Assembly (NCBI RefSeq): GCF_002797575.1
Contig: NZ_PGTX01000001.1
Location: 1-64,000, forward strand
Reading direction: 5' to 3'
DNA: 64,000 bases
Source of the DNA: Polynucleobacter brandtiae
GTDB lineage: Bacteria > Pseudomonadota > Gammaproteobacteria > Burkholderiales > Burkholderiaceae
Shown: piece by piece, positions 25,798 to 36,325 of the stretch
Numbering within the stretch: position 1 is the first letter of the stretch
Layout: every line of letters starts with the position of its first letter
Made by a program: the position numbers and the translations under genes
Notes under the pieces: model-generated
Told to the model about the DNA's origin: nothing
Seen by the model: the letters and a program-made list of their open reading frames with translations, nothing else
Database searches by the model: none

Positions 25798-26955
25798 ATG
25801 ACCTCCTCAGTGCGGTGGGCCTTTGGGGCCTTTTTCTTTTTATACTTTGCGTATGTTGGTTTAGTTTCCCCTTATGCCAGTCTATTTTTTTTAGACCGTG
25901 GCTTCAGTGTCATGGAGATTGCAATCCTGATGTCGATGTTGCAAATTACGCGCATCATAGGGCCTTTCTCTTGGGGCTGGCTGTCAGATTACCTCTCTAA
26001 CCGAATTGGCATTATTCGCTTTAGCGCTTGCTTAGCTGCTGCAGTCTTCTTATCCATCTTTTATCTACAGAGCTACACCGCTTTCTTCATATGGATGTTT
26101 GTTCTTCATACGATCTTAAGTAGCCTGATGCCTTTGGGTGAGTCTGCAACCGTTCATGCTTTATTTAAAGACAATTCATTTGATCAGCGTTATGGTCGCC
26201 TGCGTTTATGGGGCTCTATTGGCTTTATTGTGATGGTGCTTTTTGCAGGTGAGTTTTTTCAGCGCCAGGGTATTGAGTTGTATCCCATAGTGGGCGCCGT
26301 TGTACTCTTAGCGCTAGCTTTGGTGACTTTCCGTTTACACGAGCCCAAGATGGAGCGCCGCAAGATGGTCAAGGGCGAGCTCTTAGTGGTTTTATTTAAT
26401 CCTGATGTACGCTGGTTTTTATTATCAGGATTTTTTATGATTTTTGCGCATGCGGCGCTCTATGTCTTTTATTCTTTATATCTCTCAGACCTGGGCTACA
26501 ACAAGTTTCAAATTGGATTGTTCTGGGCTTTGGGTGTCTTTGCTGAAGTGATCTTCTTTTATTTCCAAAGCAAAGTGTTGAGTCGACTAGATGCTGAGGT
26601 GGTATTACAGGTGGCATTTGGTATTGGAGTAATTCGTTTTGCCTTAATTGCCTTTTATCCTGTTACTTGGGTATTGGTTTTTGCGCAGTTAATGCATGCT
26701 GGTACATTTGGGGCTCATCATAGCGCCGCAACAAAACTGCTACAGCGCTGGTTTACTGGTCCCTTGCAGGCACGTGGTCAAGCGCTGATGGCCACGATCT
26801 CTTATGGTCTTGGTGGAACGCTAGGGGGCTTACTAGCCGGATGGTTATGGGAAAGTACTCAACCCCGCAATGTTTTTGTGACGTCTGCCTTAGCTTGCGG
26901 TTTGGCTGGCATGGCGATTCAAAAACTGAGACCAAGGCACTACGCATCAGCCTAA
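25798..26955 (+). CDS. MFS transporter, HcaT/phenylpropionate-permease-like
   Basis: The 385-residue protein has about 12 hydrophobic segments and the MFS_1-like/HcaT layout: YVGLVSPYASLFFLDRGFS at the first loop, RLRLWGSIGFI, and LQRWFTGPLQARGQALMATISYGLGGTLGG near the C-terminus. The substrate is unknown, and the HcaT name is by family only. It starts 81 bases after aroC and is convergent with the ETF-QO gene, only 1 base apart. Confidence 0.82.
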   Translation: MTSSVRWAFGAFFFLYFAYVGLVSPYASLFFLDRGFSVMEIAILMSMLQITRIIGPFSWGWLSDYLSNRIGIIRFSACLAAAVFLSIFYLQSYTAFFIWMFVLHTILSSLMPLGESATVHALFKDNSFDQRYGRLRLWGSIGFIVMVLFAGEFFQRQGIELYPIVGAVVLLALALVTFRLHEPKMERRKMVKGELLVVLFNPDVRWFLLSGFFMIFAHAALYVFYSLYLSDLGYNKFQIGLFWALGVFAEVIFFYFQSKVLSRLDAEVVLQVAFGIGVIRFALIAFYPVTWVLVFAQLMHAGTFGAHHSAATKLLQRWFTGPLQARGQALMATISYGLGGTLGGLLAGWLWESTQPRNVFVTSALACGLAGMAIQKLRPRHYASA

Positions 26956-26956
26956 T

Positions 26957-28627
26957 TTACATGGATGCGTAGTTTGGTCCCCCGCCACCCTCTGGCGTAA
27001 TCCAAACAATATTCTGACTTGGATCCTTAATGTCACAGGTTTTGCAATGGACACAATTTTGGGCATTAATTTGCAAGTGGGATTGCCCATCTTTTTCAAC
27101 ATACTCATAAACCCCGGCAGGGCAGTAGCGTTGCTCTGGTCCGGCATACGTTTTGAGATTTAGACTGACCGGAACCGAGGCATCTTTCAGCGTTAAATGT
27201 ACTGGCTGATTCTCGGCATGGTTGGTATTGGAAATAAATACCGAAGAGAGTCGATCAAATGTAATCTTCCCATCTGGCTTTGGGTAGTCAATGGGCTGAT
27301 GCTGAGCAGCGGGCTCTAAACACTCATGGTCAGCATGGCGGTTATGAATGGTCCAGGGAACCTTGCCCCCAAAGAGTTTTTGTTCTATTCCTACCATCAG
27401 CGTGCCAACATAAAGCCCCTTAGACATCCAAGATTTGAAATTACGCGCCTGACTTAATTCTGTATGTAGCCAGCTATTGTTAAAAGCCAGCGGATAGGCT
27501 TCCAATACATCAGCGGAACGATTGGCATTGATCGCAGCAACTGCGGCTTCGGCTGCCAGCATGCCAGTCTTGATAGCAGCATGACTTCCCTTGATGCGTG
27601 AAGCGTTTAAAAAGCCTGCGTCACAACCAATTAATGCCCCGCCGGGGAATACCGTTTTAGGCAAACTATTTAGCCCTCCAGCTGTCAGCGCACGCGCTCC
27701 ATAAGCAATACGCTTGCCACCCTCAAAAGTATCTCGAATTTTAGGGTGTAACTTATAGCGTTGAAATTCTTCAAAGGGGGAGAGGTAGGGGTTCTTATAA
27801 GCAAGACCTACCACCAACCCAACAGCAACTAGGTTGTCACCCAAGTGATAGAGAAAAGAACCGCCGTAGGTATCACTTTCTAGCGGCCAGCCTGCGGTAT
27901 GCACCACTAAGCCAGGCTTACTTTTAGAGGGCTCGACTTCCCACAGTTCTTTAATGCCCAAGCCATAGCTTTGAGGGTCTGCATCGGCATCTAAGGCAAA
28001 GCGATTCATGAGTTGTTTGCCTAAATGCCCACGAGAACCTTCAGCAAACAAAGTGTATTTGGCTCGCAATTCCATGCCCAGTTGAAATTGATCCGTTGGC
28101 AGACCTTCTTTATCAAGGCCCATCGATCCTGTAACGACTCCACAGACGGCGCCTTGATCGTTGTATAAGATTTCTGCTGCTGGAAAACCAGGGAAAATTT
28201 CTACGCCCAGGTTTTCAGCTTGCTGCCCAAGCCAGCGGGTAACGTTTGCAAGGCTGACAATATAGTTGCCTTCATTTTTAAAGCAGTGGGGCAGCATCCA
28301 GTTGGGCACTTGATACCCACTGTCTTTTGTGAGAAATAAGAACTGATCTTGAGTGACTGGCGTATTTAAGGGCGCGCCTAATGCTTTCCAATTAGGAAAA
28401 AGCTCAGTAAGTGCTTTGGGGTCCATGACGGCGCCTGACAAAATATGGGCGCCGATTTCTGATCCTTTTTCGAGAATGCAAACGCTGATCTCCTGGCCAG
28501 CAGTTTGTGCGAGTTGTTTTGCTTTAATGGCAGCAGATAAGCCCGCAGGGCCGCCTCCAACGATGACGATGTCATAGTCCATGGATTCTCTGGGGCCAAA
28601 TTGCTCGATTAGTTCTTGGGAATGCAT
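26957..28627 (-). CDS. Electron-transfer flavoprotein-ubiquinone oxidoreductase
   Basis: The 556-residue enzyme has an N-terminal FAD-binding Rossmann motif (YDIVIVGGGPAGLSAA at 18-33), a quinone/membrane-binding middle, and a C-terminal [4Fe-4S] site with C-x-x-C in NCVHCKTCDIKDP plus the upstream CPAGVYEY Cys. It passes electrons from ETF (acyl-CoA and amino-acid oxidation) to ubiquinone at the inner membrane. It stands alone, divergent from the CoA-transferase genes with 193 bases between. Confidence 0.95.
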   Translation of the reverse strand: MHSQELIEQFGPRESMDYDIVIVGGGPAGLSAAIKAKQLAQTAGQEISVCILEKGSEIGAHILSGAVMDPKALTELFPNWKALGAPLNTPVTQDQFLFLTKDSGYQVPNWMLPHCFKNEGNYIVSLANVTRWLGQQAENLGVEIFPGFPAAEILYNDQGAVCGVVTGSMGLDKEGLPTDQFQLGMELRAKYTLFAEGSRGHLGKQLMNRFALDADADPQSYGLGIKELWEVEPSKSKPGLVVHTAGWPLESDTYGGSFLYHLGDNLVAVGLVVGLAYKNPYLSPFEEFQRYKLHPKIRDTFEGGKRIAYGARALTAGGLNSLPKTVFPGGALIGCDAGFLNASRIKGSHAAIKTGMLAAEAAVAAINANRSADVLEAYPLAFNNSWLHTELSQARNFKSWMSKGLYVGTLMVGIEQKLFGGKVPWTIHNRHADHECLEPAAQHQPIDYPKPDGKITFDRLSSVFISNTNHAENQPVHLTLKDASVPVSLNLKTYAGPEQRYCPAGVYEYVEKDGQSHLQINAQNCVHCKTCDIKDPSQNIVWITPEGGGGPNYASM

Positions 28628-28820
28628 TTTGTTTCTCCGACGTGGCTTAGGTGCGTATGCGGCAACTTCCTGCTCACTTAACGTTAAATCATTGCATTAG
28701 TGTAAATCCCCGAGCCAAAACCGGCTTATCAGCCTGGGACTAATCGTTTTTAAGGGGCTAAAGCGTTATGATCACGTATGACCCATTTTTATTGATTCTT
28801 GGCAATATTAGGACGAATGT

Positions 28821-29522
28821 ATGAATAAAACTTACCCATCCGCAGTCGAGGCCCTCAAAGACATTTTAAAGGACGGTCAAAAACTGGCTGTCGGCGGTTT
28901 TGGCCTTTGTGGTATCCCAGAAGCATTAATTCAGGCAGTGAAAGATTTGGGTGCTCAGAACCTGACTGCTATTGCCAATAATGCCGGAGTTGATGGTTTT
29001 GGACTTGGCCTTTTGCTCAACTCTAGGCAGGTCAAAAAAATGATCGCCTCTTATGTGGGTGAGAACAAAGAATTTGAACGTCAATACTTGGCAGGCGAGC
29101 TGGAATTAGAATTTACTCCGCAAGGCACTCTAGCTGAAAAACTCCGCGCTGGTGGCTGCGGCATTCCTGCTTTTTATACTAAAACAGGTGTGGGCACTTT
29201 GGTGGCTGAAGGTAAAGAGGTCAAGGAATTTGATGGCGAAAAATACATCATGGAGCGTGCGCTTATTTCAGACATTTCCTTAGTAAAGGCTTGGAAAGCG
29301 GATCGCTCCGGTAACTTGATCTATCGCTACACCGCACGCAATTTCAATCCAGTAGTAGCGATGGCGGGCAAGATTACCGTAGCAGAGGTAGAAGAAATCG
29401 TAGAAAACGGCACACTAGATCCTGACCAAATCCACACCCCAGGTATTTATGTCCACCGCTTAGTGCTCAACACGACACCAGAAAAACGCATTGAGCAGCG
29501 CACTTTAACAACAGTGGCGTAA
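28821..29522 (+). CDS. scoA: 3-oxoacid CoA-transferase, subunit A
   Basis: The 233-residue alpha subunit has the CoA-transferase glycine-rich motif [14 protein letters not shown] at 22-35 and the [19 protein letters not shown]-like segment, and [15 protein letters not shown] in the C-terminal half. With the next gene it would transfer CoA from succinyl-CoA to acetoacetate or a related 3-oxoacid. It is probably co-transcribed with scoB 36 bases downstream. Confidence 0.92.
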   Translation: MNKTYPSAVEALKDILKDGQKLAVGGFGLCGIPEALIQAVKDLGAQNLTAIANNAGVDGFGLGLLLNSRQVKKMIASYVGENKEFERQYLAGELELEFTPQGTLAEKLRAGGCGIPAFYTKTGVGTLVAEGKEVKEFDGEKYIMERALISDISLVKAWKADRSGNLIYRYTARNFNPVVAMAGKITVAEVEEIVENGTLDPDQIHTPGIYVHRLVLNTTPEKRIEQRTLTTVA

Positions 29523-29558
29523 AAGCCTAAACACAATAGCAATTTTAGGAAGATCAAT

Positions 29559-30209
29559 ATGCCTTGGAATAGAGATGAAATGGCGGCACGAGCTGCCAAG
29601 GAACTAAAGGACGGCTACTATGTTAACTTGGGAATCGGTATGCCAACCTTGGTGGCTAACCATGTTCCTAAGGACATGGAAGTGTGGCTTCAATCTGAAA
29701 ATGGTTTGTTGGGTATCGGGCCCTTCCCGACGGAAGCAACAATTGATGCCGACTTAATTAATGCTGGTAAACAAACGATTACCACTTTGCCAGGCTCATC
29801 CATCTTCTCTTCAGCAGATTCCTTTGGGATGATTCGAGGCGGAAAAATCAATATTGCCATTTTGGGTGCAATGCAAGTGAGTGAGCACGGAGACCTAGCC
29901 AACTGGATGATCCCAGGAAAAATGGTGAAAGGCATGGGCGGTGCAATGGATCTAGTTGCCGGCGTAAAACATGTTGTTGTCTTGATGGAGCATGTAGCCA
30001 AGAAAAAAGACGGCACTGAAGAAATTAAAATACTGCCCAACTGCACATTACCGCTAACAGGAGTTGGCGTTATCAGTCGTATCATTACCGACCTTTGTGT
30101 TTTAGACATTACTCCAAAGGGGTTGAAGTTAGTTGAATTAGCGCCAGGCGTAAATAAAGATGAGGTCTTGGCTAAAACAGGTGCGCCTGTTGATACCGCG
30201 GGCTTCTAA
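29559..30209 (+). CDS. scoB: 3-oxoacid CoA-transferase, subunit B
   Basis: The 216-residue beta subunit contains the catalytic Glu in the conserved [14 protein letters not shown] motif (near residue 48), and the [24 protein letters not shown] and [19 protein letters not shown] blocks. The enzyme allows ketone bodies, possibly including those from polyhydroxybutyrate, to be used as carbon source. AGGA precedes the ATG. Confidence 0.93.
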   Translation: MPWNRDEMAARAAKELKDGYYVNLGIGMPTLVANHVPKDMEVWLQSENGLLGIGPFPTEATIDADLINAGKQTITTLPGSSIFSSADSFGMIRGGKINIAILGAMQVSEHGDLANWMIPGKMVKGMGGAMDLVAGVKHVVVLMEHVAKKKDGTEEIKILPNCTLPLTGVGVISRIITDLCVLDITPKGLKLVELAPGVNKDEVLAKTGAPVDTAGF

Positions 30210-30250
30210 TGCTTTGTATCCCACTATCCTCAATAGGATAGGGATCTTCT

Positions 30251-32125
30251 ATGTCTGATTCTGCTCATTCTCAATCATTGCACGCCCATAAGAAGGGCGA
30301 TGCCAAGCATTCTCACAGTAAAGAAACGGCTAATCAGAACTTATTACTGATTGCTCTGATCTTGACCTTAGGATTTGCTGGGGTTGAAGCCACTGCTGCT
30401 TATTTTGCGGGCTCTTTAGCATTAATTTCAGATGCAGGGCATATGGTTACCGATGCAGCTGCATTAGGGCTTGCTCTATTGGCGCAAATGATTGCAAGAC
30501 GCCCACCGTCGGCTAAACACTCTTTTGGCTTTGGTCGTGCGGAAGCACTGGCAGCGTTTGTAAATGGTATTGCCATGTTGGCCCTTGTGGCCTGGATTGT
30601 GGGAGAGGCGCTTACCCGTTTCTTTACCCCACATCAAGTAGACGGCCTAACGGTATCCATAGTTGCAGCCGTTGGTTTGCTGATGAATATTTTAGTAGCC
30701 TGGGTGCTGTCGCATGATCTTAAGAGCGTCAATACCCGTGCAGCCTTAGTGCACGTCATGGGCGACCTCCTTGGTTCAGTCGGGGCACTCGTTGCCGGTT
30801 TAGTGATTCAATTTACCGGATGGATGCCCATTGATGCGTTGCTATCTATTTTTGTTTCCCTACTTATTTTAAAGTCCACTTTTTCGATCTTGCGTGAGTC
30901 TTATCACTTTCTTATGGAAGGTGTTCCTTTGCACATTGATTATCTTCAAGTGGGCAGTGATTTAAAAAAGATACCTGGTGTTTTAGCGGTTCATGATTTG
31001 CACGTTTGGGAAATGACTCCTAGTTTCCCGGCCCTTATTGGGCATATTGAAATTGAGAAAATGCAGGATTGGCCAGAGATCATGGCTCGTATTAATGTGA
31101 TGCTACTCGATCAGCATGGTATTGATCATGTGACTTTGCAGCCAGAGACTGATGCTGATACTAGTGCTGAGATAGCTAGTCCAATGGGATCAAATAATCT
31201 GCCAGTACGCAGGGAAGCCAAGGAGCCCAAGGAACCCAAGGCACCATTAGCTGCTCAAGCTCAATCAAGCCATCAGGGCAATACATTCTTTGTTGGCTGT
31301 ACTAGTCCTGACGGCCCTCATCAGATGGCTTATCACGTGTGGGGCGATCCTAGCAATCCTGTCCTCATGTGTGTGCATGGCCTGACTCGACGCGGAAGTG
31401 ATTTCACAAGCCTGGCACAAGCGATGTGCGACCAATACTATGTTGTGTGCCCTGACATTGTTGGACGTGGTGATTCAGATCATTTGCATAATCCAATGTT
31501 GTATGCCGTTCCACAGTATGTAGCCGATATTGATTGTTTAGTTAAAGCATTGGGTGTGAAGCAAATCGATTGGTTTGGTACTTCGATGGGGGGCTTGATC
31601 GGTATGGTGTATGCCTCGATGCCCAATAATCCGATTCGACGCATGCTGATTAACGATGTTGGTCCTACGATTGAGCCTGAGGCTATTGAACGACTTGGCG
31701 CTTATGTTGGGCAACCTTTTGCCTTTGCGCAACGTGCCCAAGCACTCTCTCGTTTGAATACTATATGTGCAACGTTTGGCGAGCACACATCAGAAGAGTG
31801 GGAGATCTATAACGGTCCTATGTTGATTCAAAAAGATGGCTTATGGCTTATGCACTACGACCCTAATATTGCAGTGCCATTTGCTTCGGTCAATCCCGTG
31901 ATGGCAAAAGTAGGTGAGATGGCGTTGTGGCATGCGTTTAAGCAAATTCATATTCCGATGCTGATTGTGCGCGGGGGTGATTCTGATTTGTTATCAGCAA
32001 AAACGGTAGCGCGGATGTGCAAGGACAATCCTTACTTGCGCAGTATCGAGATCCCAGGTGTAGGGCATGCACCTGCCTTTGTTAAAGCTGAGCAGATTGC
32101 TTTGGCCAAAGAATTCTTTAGTTAA
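30251..32125 (+). CDS. Fusion of a CDF metal-cation exporter and an alpha/beta hydrolase
   Basis: The 624-residue single frame joins two families. Residues 1-295 are a CDF (CzcD/ZnT) exporter: a His-rich N-terminus (HSHSK), six membrane segments, metal-site residues D61, H64 and D68 (SDAGHMVTDA) and H168 and D172 (HVMGD), and a cytoplasmic ferredoxin-like domain to HVTLQPE. Residues about 300-345 form a charged linker with EPKEPKAP. Residues 345-624 are an alpha/beta hydrolase with oxyanion HG at 376-377, nucleophile S445 (GTSMGG) and His H606 (GVGHAP). The frame shows no break. The hydrolase would face the cytoplasm. Its substrate is unknown. A sequencing-type frame fusion of two adjacent genes cannot be excluded. 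Confidence 0.85.
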   Translation: MSDSAHSQSLHAHKKGDAKHSHSKETANQNLLLIALILTLGFAGVEATAAYFAGSLALISDAGHMVTDAAALGLALLAQMIARRPPSAKHSFGFGRAEALAAFVNGIAMLALVAWIVGEALTRFFTPHQVDGLTVSIVAAVGLLMNILVAWVLSHDLKSVNTRAALVHVMGDLLGSVGALVAGLVIQFTGWMPIDALLSIFVSLLILKSTFSILRESYHFLMEGVPLHIDYLQVGSDLKKIPGVLAVHDLHVWEMTPSFPALIGHIEIEKMQDWPEIMARINVMLLDQHGIDHVTLQPETDADTSAEIASPMGSNNLPVRREAKEPKEPKAPLAAQAQSSHQGNTFFVGCTSPDGPHQMAYHVWGDPSNPVLMCVHGLTRRGSDFTSLAQAMCDQYYVVCPDIVGRGDSDHLHNPMLYAVPQYVADIDCLVKALGVKQIDWFGTSMGGLIGMVYASMPNNPIRRMLINDVGPTIEPEAIERLGAYVGQPFAFAQRAQALSRLNTICATFGEHTSEEWEIYNGPMLIQKDGLWLMHYDPNIAVPFASVNPVMAKVGEMALWHAFKQIHIPMLIVRGGDSDLLSAKTVARMCKDNPYLRSIEIPGVGHAPAFVKAEQIALAKEFFS

Positions 32126-32140
32126 GATATTGATTGATCT

Positions 32141-34186
32141 ATGTCAAATGCGGCTAATGCATCTGAGAAATTTAAAATAGTAGATGGCTGGTATGGTGAG
32201 CCTGCTCAAGATCATGCTATCGGCGTATTACAAGTTCTGACGAGTTTGCATTTAGACGAGTCGACCCTAACGGCAGCTAGTAACATTGCCCGCACCCATG
32301 GCAAAGAAGCGTTAATCAAGTTAATTGGTGAGGAGCCAGCAAAGCTATTAATTGGATATCGAGGGCTAAGACAGGCGCAGGGAAAGTTGGTACGTGATGA
32401 TGGCGGCCTCACCATTTCCGGACAAGAAGAAATGCTCCGAAAAATGCTATTGGCCTTTGGTGATGATTTGCGAGTGGTATTAATTTATCTTGCTTCGCGC
32501 TTGCAAACCTTGCGTTGGATTACCCAGGAGGGGATTGTCATGCCCGTCTCCTGGGCACAAGAGATTCTGAATATCGATGCCACGCTTGCGAATCGATTGG
32601 GTATTTGGCAGATGAAATGGGAGATGGAGGATTTAGCCTTTCGGACGCTTTCTCCAGATACGTATCGTGATATTGCGAAGATGCTGGATGAAAAGAGGGT
32701 AGAGCGAGAATCTTTTATTGAGCACATTGTTACTCAGCTCAAAACAGAATTGAGTAGTTCAAATATCGTAGGTGAAGTGCAGGGTCGCCCTAAGCACATC
32801 TACAGCATCTGGAAAAAGATGCAAGGCAAGTCTTTAGACTTTGCTAATCTTTATGACGTCAGAGCGTTTAGAGTCTTGGTGGATGACGTCAAATCTTGTT
32901 ATGCGGTTTTGGGTTTAGCTCATAATATTTGGCAACCTGTGCCGCGCGAGTTTGATGACTACATCGCCAGGCCAAAGCTAAACGGATATCAATCTTTGCA
33001 TACGGTAGTGATGGATGAGCATGGCGCCGCTTTTGAAATTCAGGTGCGTACGCATGAGATGCACCAACAAGCGGAGTATGGTTTGGCGGCTCACTGGCGC
33101 TACAAAGAGGGGGCTTACACCGGCGAGGCTACCCCTCGTAAACAAAATAAATTGCCCAACACGCATGCTGATTTAGCAAAGTCTGCGCATCAATCAGGAA
33201 CGCACAGCGCTGCAGTAGCTTATGAGCGTCAAATTGCATGGGCTAGGCAGCTGATTTCTTGGAAAGAGGATGCTTGGGAGCAGCTCAAACATCATGAGAT
33301 TGACGACCATATTTATGTGCTTACCCCATTAGGAAAAGTGATTTCTCTTGAGAAGGGTTCAACGCCGATTGATTTTGCTTATGCAGTCCATACCGATTTA
33401 GGGCATCGTTGTCGTGGGGCGAGGGTGGATGGTGCTATGGTGCCTTTAGAGACAGCATTAAAAAACGGTCAGACTGTTGAGGTCATTGCCGTAAAGCATG
33501 GCGGACCATCCCGCGATTGGATCAGTCCAAGCCACCAATATTTATCCTCTCAGCGTGCCCGTACTCGGGTGCGGGCCTGGTTTAATGCCGTAGACGATGA
33601 GGAGGCTGGCGTTGGAGCTAAGTCGACTGAGCTTAAGCATGACCTGAAGCTGGAAAGTAAGGTCGGCACAGCAGAGCCTGAGATTATTCTCAAGCAGAGC
33701 ACGCGCAAGCAAGGTCAAGCTGGGGATGTTTTGGTTGTTGGAGTCGACTCTTTAATGACACAGTTAGCACGCTGTTGCAGGCCCGTACCCCCGGATGGCA
33801 TTGCTGGTTTTGTGACGCAAGGTCGCGGCATATCGATTCATCGACGCTCCTGTAAGACCTTCAGAGGCCTTCTAGAGCGGGCACCTGAGCGCGTTATTCA
33901 GACATCATGGAATGGAACCTCTCCAGAAAAGTCTACCGGTGGTGATCCCCAAAAGGTCTTTCCTGCAGATTTGGCCATTACAGGTGTTGACCGTCCTGAG
34001 CTCATGCGGGAGCTATTTGAGATTTTGACGAGGCAGGGCATCCATGTGATTGATCTACGTAAGTCAGCTAAGCGAGGCATGACTCAAATATTGCTGACAG
34101 TCGAAATTCAGGACTCTGATGCCTTAAGATTCATTCAAAATAGCCTCGAAGAGGTCAAAGGGGTGACACAGGTACGCCGCCGGTGA
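32141..34186 (+). CDS. relA: RelA-type (p)ppGpp synthetase
   Basis: The 681-residue long RSH protein lacks the HD/ED hydrolase motifs in its N-terminal domain (about 20-190). The synthetase domain carries the acidic motif E270-F-D-D273 followed by YIARPKLNGYQSLHT, which marks RelA as opposed to SpoT (RFKD). TGS (near 385-450, HIYVLTPLGKVISLEKG), a Cys-containing zinc-finger-like region (RCCRPVPPDGIAGFVTQG) and an ACT domain at the end are all present. It makes (p)ppGpp on stalled ribosomes. It follows the CDF-hydrolase gene by 15 bases. Confidence 0.92.
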   Translation: MSNAANASEKFKIVDGWYGEPAQDHAIGVLQVLTSLHLDESTLTAASNIARTHGKEALIKLIGEEPAKLLIGYRGLRQAQGKLVRDDGGLTISGQEEMLRKMLLAFGDDLRVVLIYLASRLQTLRWITQEGIVMPVSWAQEILNIDATLANRLGIWQMKWEMEDLAFRTLSPDTYRDIAKMLDEKRVERESFIEHIVTQLKTELSSSNIVGEVQGRPKHIYSIWKKMQGKSLDFANLYDVRAFRVLVDDVKSCYAVLGLAHNIWQPVPREFDDYIARPKLNGYQSLHTVVMDEHGAAFEIQVRTHEMHQQAEYGLAAHWRYKEGAYTGEATPRKQNKLPNTHADLAKSAHQSGTHSAAVAYERQIAWARQLISWKEDAWEQLKHHEIDDHIYVLTPLGKVISLEKGSTPIDFAYAVHTDLGHRCRGARVDGAMVPLETALKNGQTVEVIAVKHGGPSRDWISPSHQYLSSQRARTRVRAWFNAVDDEEAGVGAKSTELKHDLKLESKVGTAEPEIILKQSTRKQGQAGDVLVVGVDSLMTQLARCCRPVPPDGIAGFVTQGRGISIHRRSCKTFRGLLERAPERVIQTSWNGTSPEKSTGGDPQKVFPADLAITGVDRPELMRELFEILTRQGIHVIDLRKSAKRGMTQILLTVEIQDSDALRFIQNSLEEVKGVTQVRRR

Positions 34187-34204
34187 TAAACTCTAAGTCG
34201 AAAT

Positions 34205-34281
34205 AGGCTCGTAGCTCAGCTGGTTAGAGCACCACCTTGACATGGTGGGGGTCGTTGGTTCGAGTCCAATCGAGCCTACCA
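34205..34281 (+). tRNA. tRNA-Val (anticodon GAC)
   Basis: A full cloverleaf with encoded CCA: acceptor AGGCTCG/CGAGCCT, D-arm GCTCAGCTGGTTAGAGC, anticodon stem CCACC/GGTGG around loop TTGACAT, and T-arm with GGTTCGAGTCC. The body is nearly the same as E. coli tRNA-Val(GAC). It lies 18 bases after relA and directly before the structured thrS leader. Confidence 0.97.
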
Positions 34282-34290
34282 ACGAATAAA

Positions 34291-34339
34291 GACCAAAGAG
34301 CGCGGTTGCCGAAATGCTTCCGCGCTTTCTTTTTTGGTC
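34291..34339 (+). terminator. Nested hairpin with T-run before thrS (terminator or attenuator)
   Basis: An inner stem AGCGCGG (34299-34305) / CCGCGCT (34320-34326) is followed by TTCTTTTTT, the form of a rho-independent terminator. An outer perfect 7-bp stem GACCAAA (34291-34297) / TTTGGTC (34333-34339) encloses it. Only 21 bases separate it from the thrS start codon, leaving no room for a full promoter, so the thrS operon must be transcribed through it, or start inside it. Confidence 0.65.
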
Positions 34340-34360
34340 AGTAAATAAGATGGGGTTGTC

Positions 34361-36283
34361 ATGCTTGTAGTTACTCTGCCAGATGGATCCAAACGTGAGT
34401 TTGATGCCCCTGTACGCATTCTTGATGTTGCCCAAAGCATTGGTAGCGGCCTCGCTAAGGCTGCGTTGGGCGGCATTATTGATGGCAAGATAGTGGATGC
34501 CAGTTATGTCATCGACAAAGATAGTCAACTCTCCATCATTACGGACAAAAGCCCAGAGGCTTTAGAGATTGTTCGTCACTCTACCGCACACTTATTGGCC
34601 TATGCCGTCAAAGAATTGTTTCCGCAGGCTCAGGTCACTATCGGGCCAGTGATTGAAAACGGCTTTTATTACGATTTCTCGTTTCATCGCCCATTTACAC
34701 CTGAAGACTTGGTAGCGCTTGAGAAGAAGATGGCTGAGCTTGCCAAAAAAGATGAGCCAGTCATTCGTACTGTGATGCCGCGAGATGCTGCAGTACAGTT
34801 TTTCAAGGATCAAGGCGAGCACTACAAAGCAGAAATTATTGCCAGCATTGCACAAGGTGAGGATGTTTCTCTCTACACAGAGGGCAAATTTACCGACTTA
34901 TGTCGCGGCCCCCATGTCCCGTCCACTGGGAAGCTTAAGGTATTTAAGCTGTTGAGTGTTGCTGGCGCTTACTGGCGTGGCGATAGCAAAAATGAGATGT
35001 TGCAGCGGATTTACGGCACTGCCTGGCTTCGAAAAGAAGATCAAGAAGCCCATTTGCATATGCTCGAAGAAGCTGAGAAGCGTGACCATCGTCGCCTTGG
35101 TAAGTTTTTGGATCTTTTCCATTTTCAGCCCGAAGCCCCAGGCCTCATTTTTTGGCATCCTAAGGGTTGGTCCATTTGGCAAGAAGTAGAGCAGTACATG
35201 CGCCGCGTATACCAACAAGAGGGTTATCAAGAGGTTAAAGCCCCACAGATTTTAGATCGTGGACTTTGGGAAAAGTCAGGCCACTGGGATAACTATAAAG
35301 AGAACATGTTTACGACAGAGTCGGAGAATCGTGCTTATGCATTAAAGCCGATGAACTGTCCTGGGCACGTGCAAATTTATAACGCTGGCTTGCATAGCTA
35401 CCGTGAGCTGCCATTGCGCTTCGGTGAGTTTGGTCAGTGTCACCGCAATGAGCCATCAGGCGCCTTGCATGGCTTGATGAGGGTGCGAGGGTTTACCCAA
35501 GATGACGGTCATATTTTCTGTACAGAAGATCAAATTCAATCAGAAGTTGCTGCATTCGATAAAGCGGTTCGTGCTGTTTATCAAGATTTCGGCTTTACCG
35601 AGGTAGCTGTAAAGCTGGCTCTTCGTCCTGCAAAACGCGTTGGTGATGATGCTATTTGGGATAAAGCGGAATATGCGCTCAGAGGGGCTTTGACTGCCTC
35701 AGGTCAAACTTGGGATGAATTGCCAGGTGAAGGTGCATTTTATGGCCCAAAAATTGAATACCACCTCAAGGATTCGATTGGGCGTACTTGGCAGTGCGGC
35801 ACTATCCAGGTGGATTTCTCAATGCCGGCGCGTTTGGGTGCTGAATACGTCACAGAAGACAATACTCGCAAGACTCCTGTAATGCTCCACAGAGCAATAG
35901 TGGGCTCTTTAGAGCGCTTTATTGGTATTTTGATCGAAAATCATGCTGGAAACATGCCTGTTTGGCTTGCTCCAACTCAGGCAGTAGTACTCAATATCTC
36001 TGGTAATTCTGCTGCTTATGCACAGAAAGTTCAGCAATTGCTGAAAAAACAAGGGTTTAGAGTCGAATCTGATTTGCGAAATGAGAAAATTACGTATAAA
36101 ATACGCGAGCACGCATTACAGAAGATTCCTTTTTTATTGGTTGTAGGTGATAAAGAAGCTGAAAGTAATACGGTGGCCGTTCGTGCCCGTGGCGGAGTTG
36201 ATTTAGGTGTAATGCCTCTCGATGACTTCGTTGCCCGACTCCAGCAGGATATTGCCCATAAGGTCGGACCCGAGCAAAGCTAG
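34361..36283 (+). CDS. thrS: Threonyl-tRNA synthetase
   Basis: The 640-residue class-II synthetase has an N-terminal TGS domain (1-62), the editing domain with the SAD motif ([16 protein letters not shown]), the catalytic core with zinc-binding C333 (MNCPGH) and [13 protein letters not shown], motif 3 in [17 protein letters not shown], and a C-terminal anticodon-binding domain. Start ATG at 34361 with GGGG 5 bases before. It leads the operon thrS-infC-rpmI-rplT-pheS-pheT-ihfA-merR. Confidence 0.97.
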   Translation: MLVVTLPDGSKREFDAPVRILDVAQSIGSGLAKAALGGIIDGKIVDASYVIDKDSQLSIITDKSPEALEIVRHSTAHLLAYAVKELFPQAQVTIGPVIENGFYYDFSFHRPFTPEDLVALEKKMAELAKKDEPVIRTVMPRDAAVQFFKDQGEHYKAEIIASIAQGEDVSLYTEGKFTDLCRGPHVPSTGKLKVFKLLSVAGAYWRGDSKNEMLQRIYGTAWLRKEDQEAHLHMLEEAEKRDHRRLGKFLDLFHFQPEAPGLIFWHPKGWSIWQEVEQYMRRVYQQEGYQEVKAPQILDRGLWEKSGHWDNYKENMFTTESENRAYALKPMNCPGHVQIYNAGLHSYRELPLRFGEFGQCHRNEPSGALHGLMRVRGFTQDDGHIFCTEDQIQSEVAAFDKAVRAVYQDFGFTEVAVKLALRPAKRVGDDAIWDKAEYALRGALTASGQTWDELPGEGAFYGPKIEYHLKDSIGRTWQCGTIQVDFSMPARLGAEYVTEDNTRKTPVMLHRAIVGSLERFIGILIENHAGNMPVWLAPTQAVVLNISGNSAAYAQKVQQLLKKQGFRVESDLRNEKITYKIREHALQKIPFLLVVGDKEAESNTVAVRARGGVDLGVMPLDDFVARLQQDIAHKVGPEQS

Positions 36284-36325
36284 GGGCGGAATGGTTTTGA
36301 TTGTTTTTTTAAGGGAATTAAGAAG

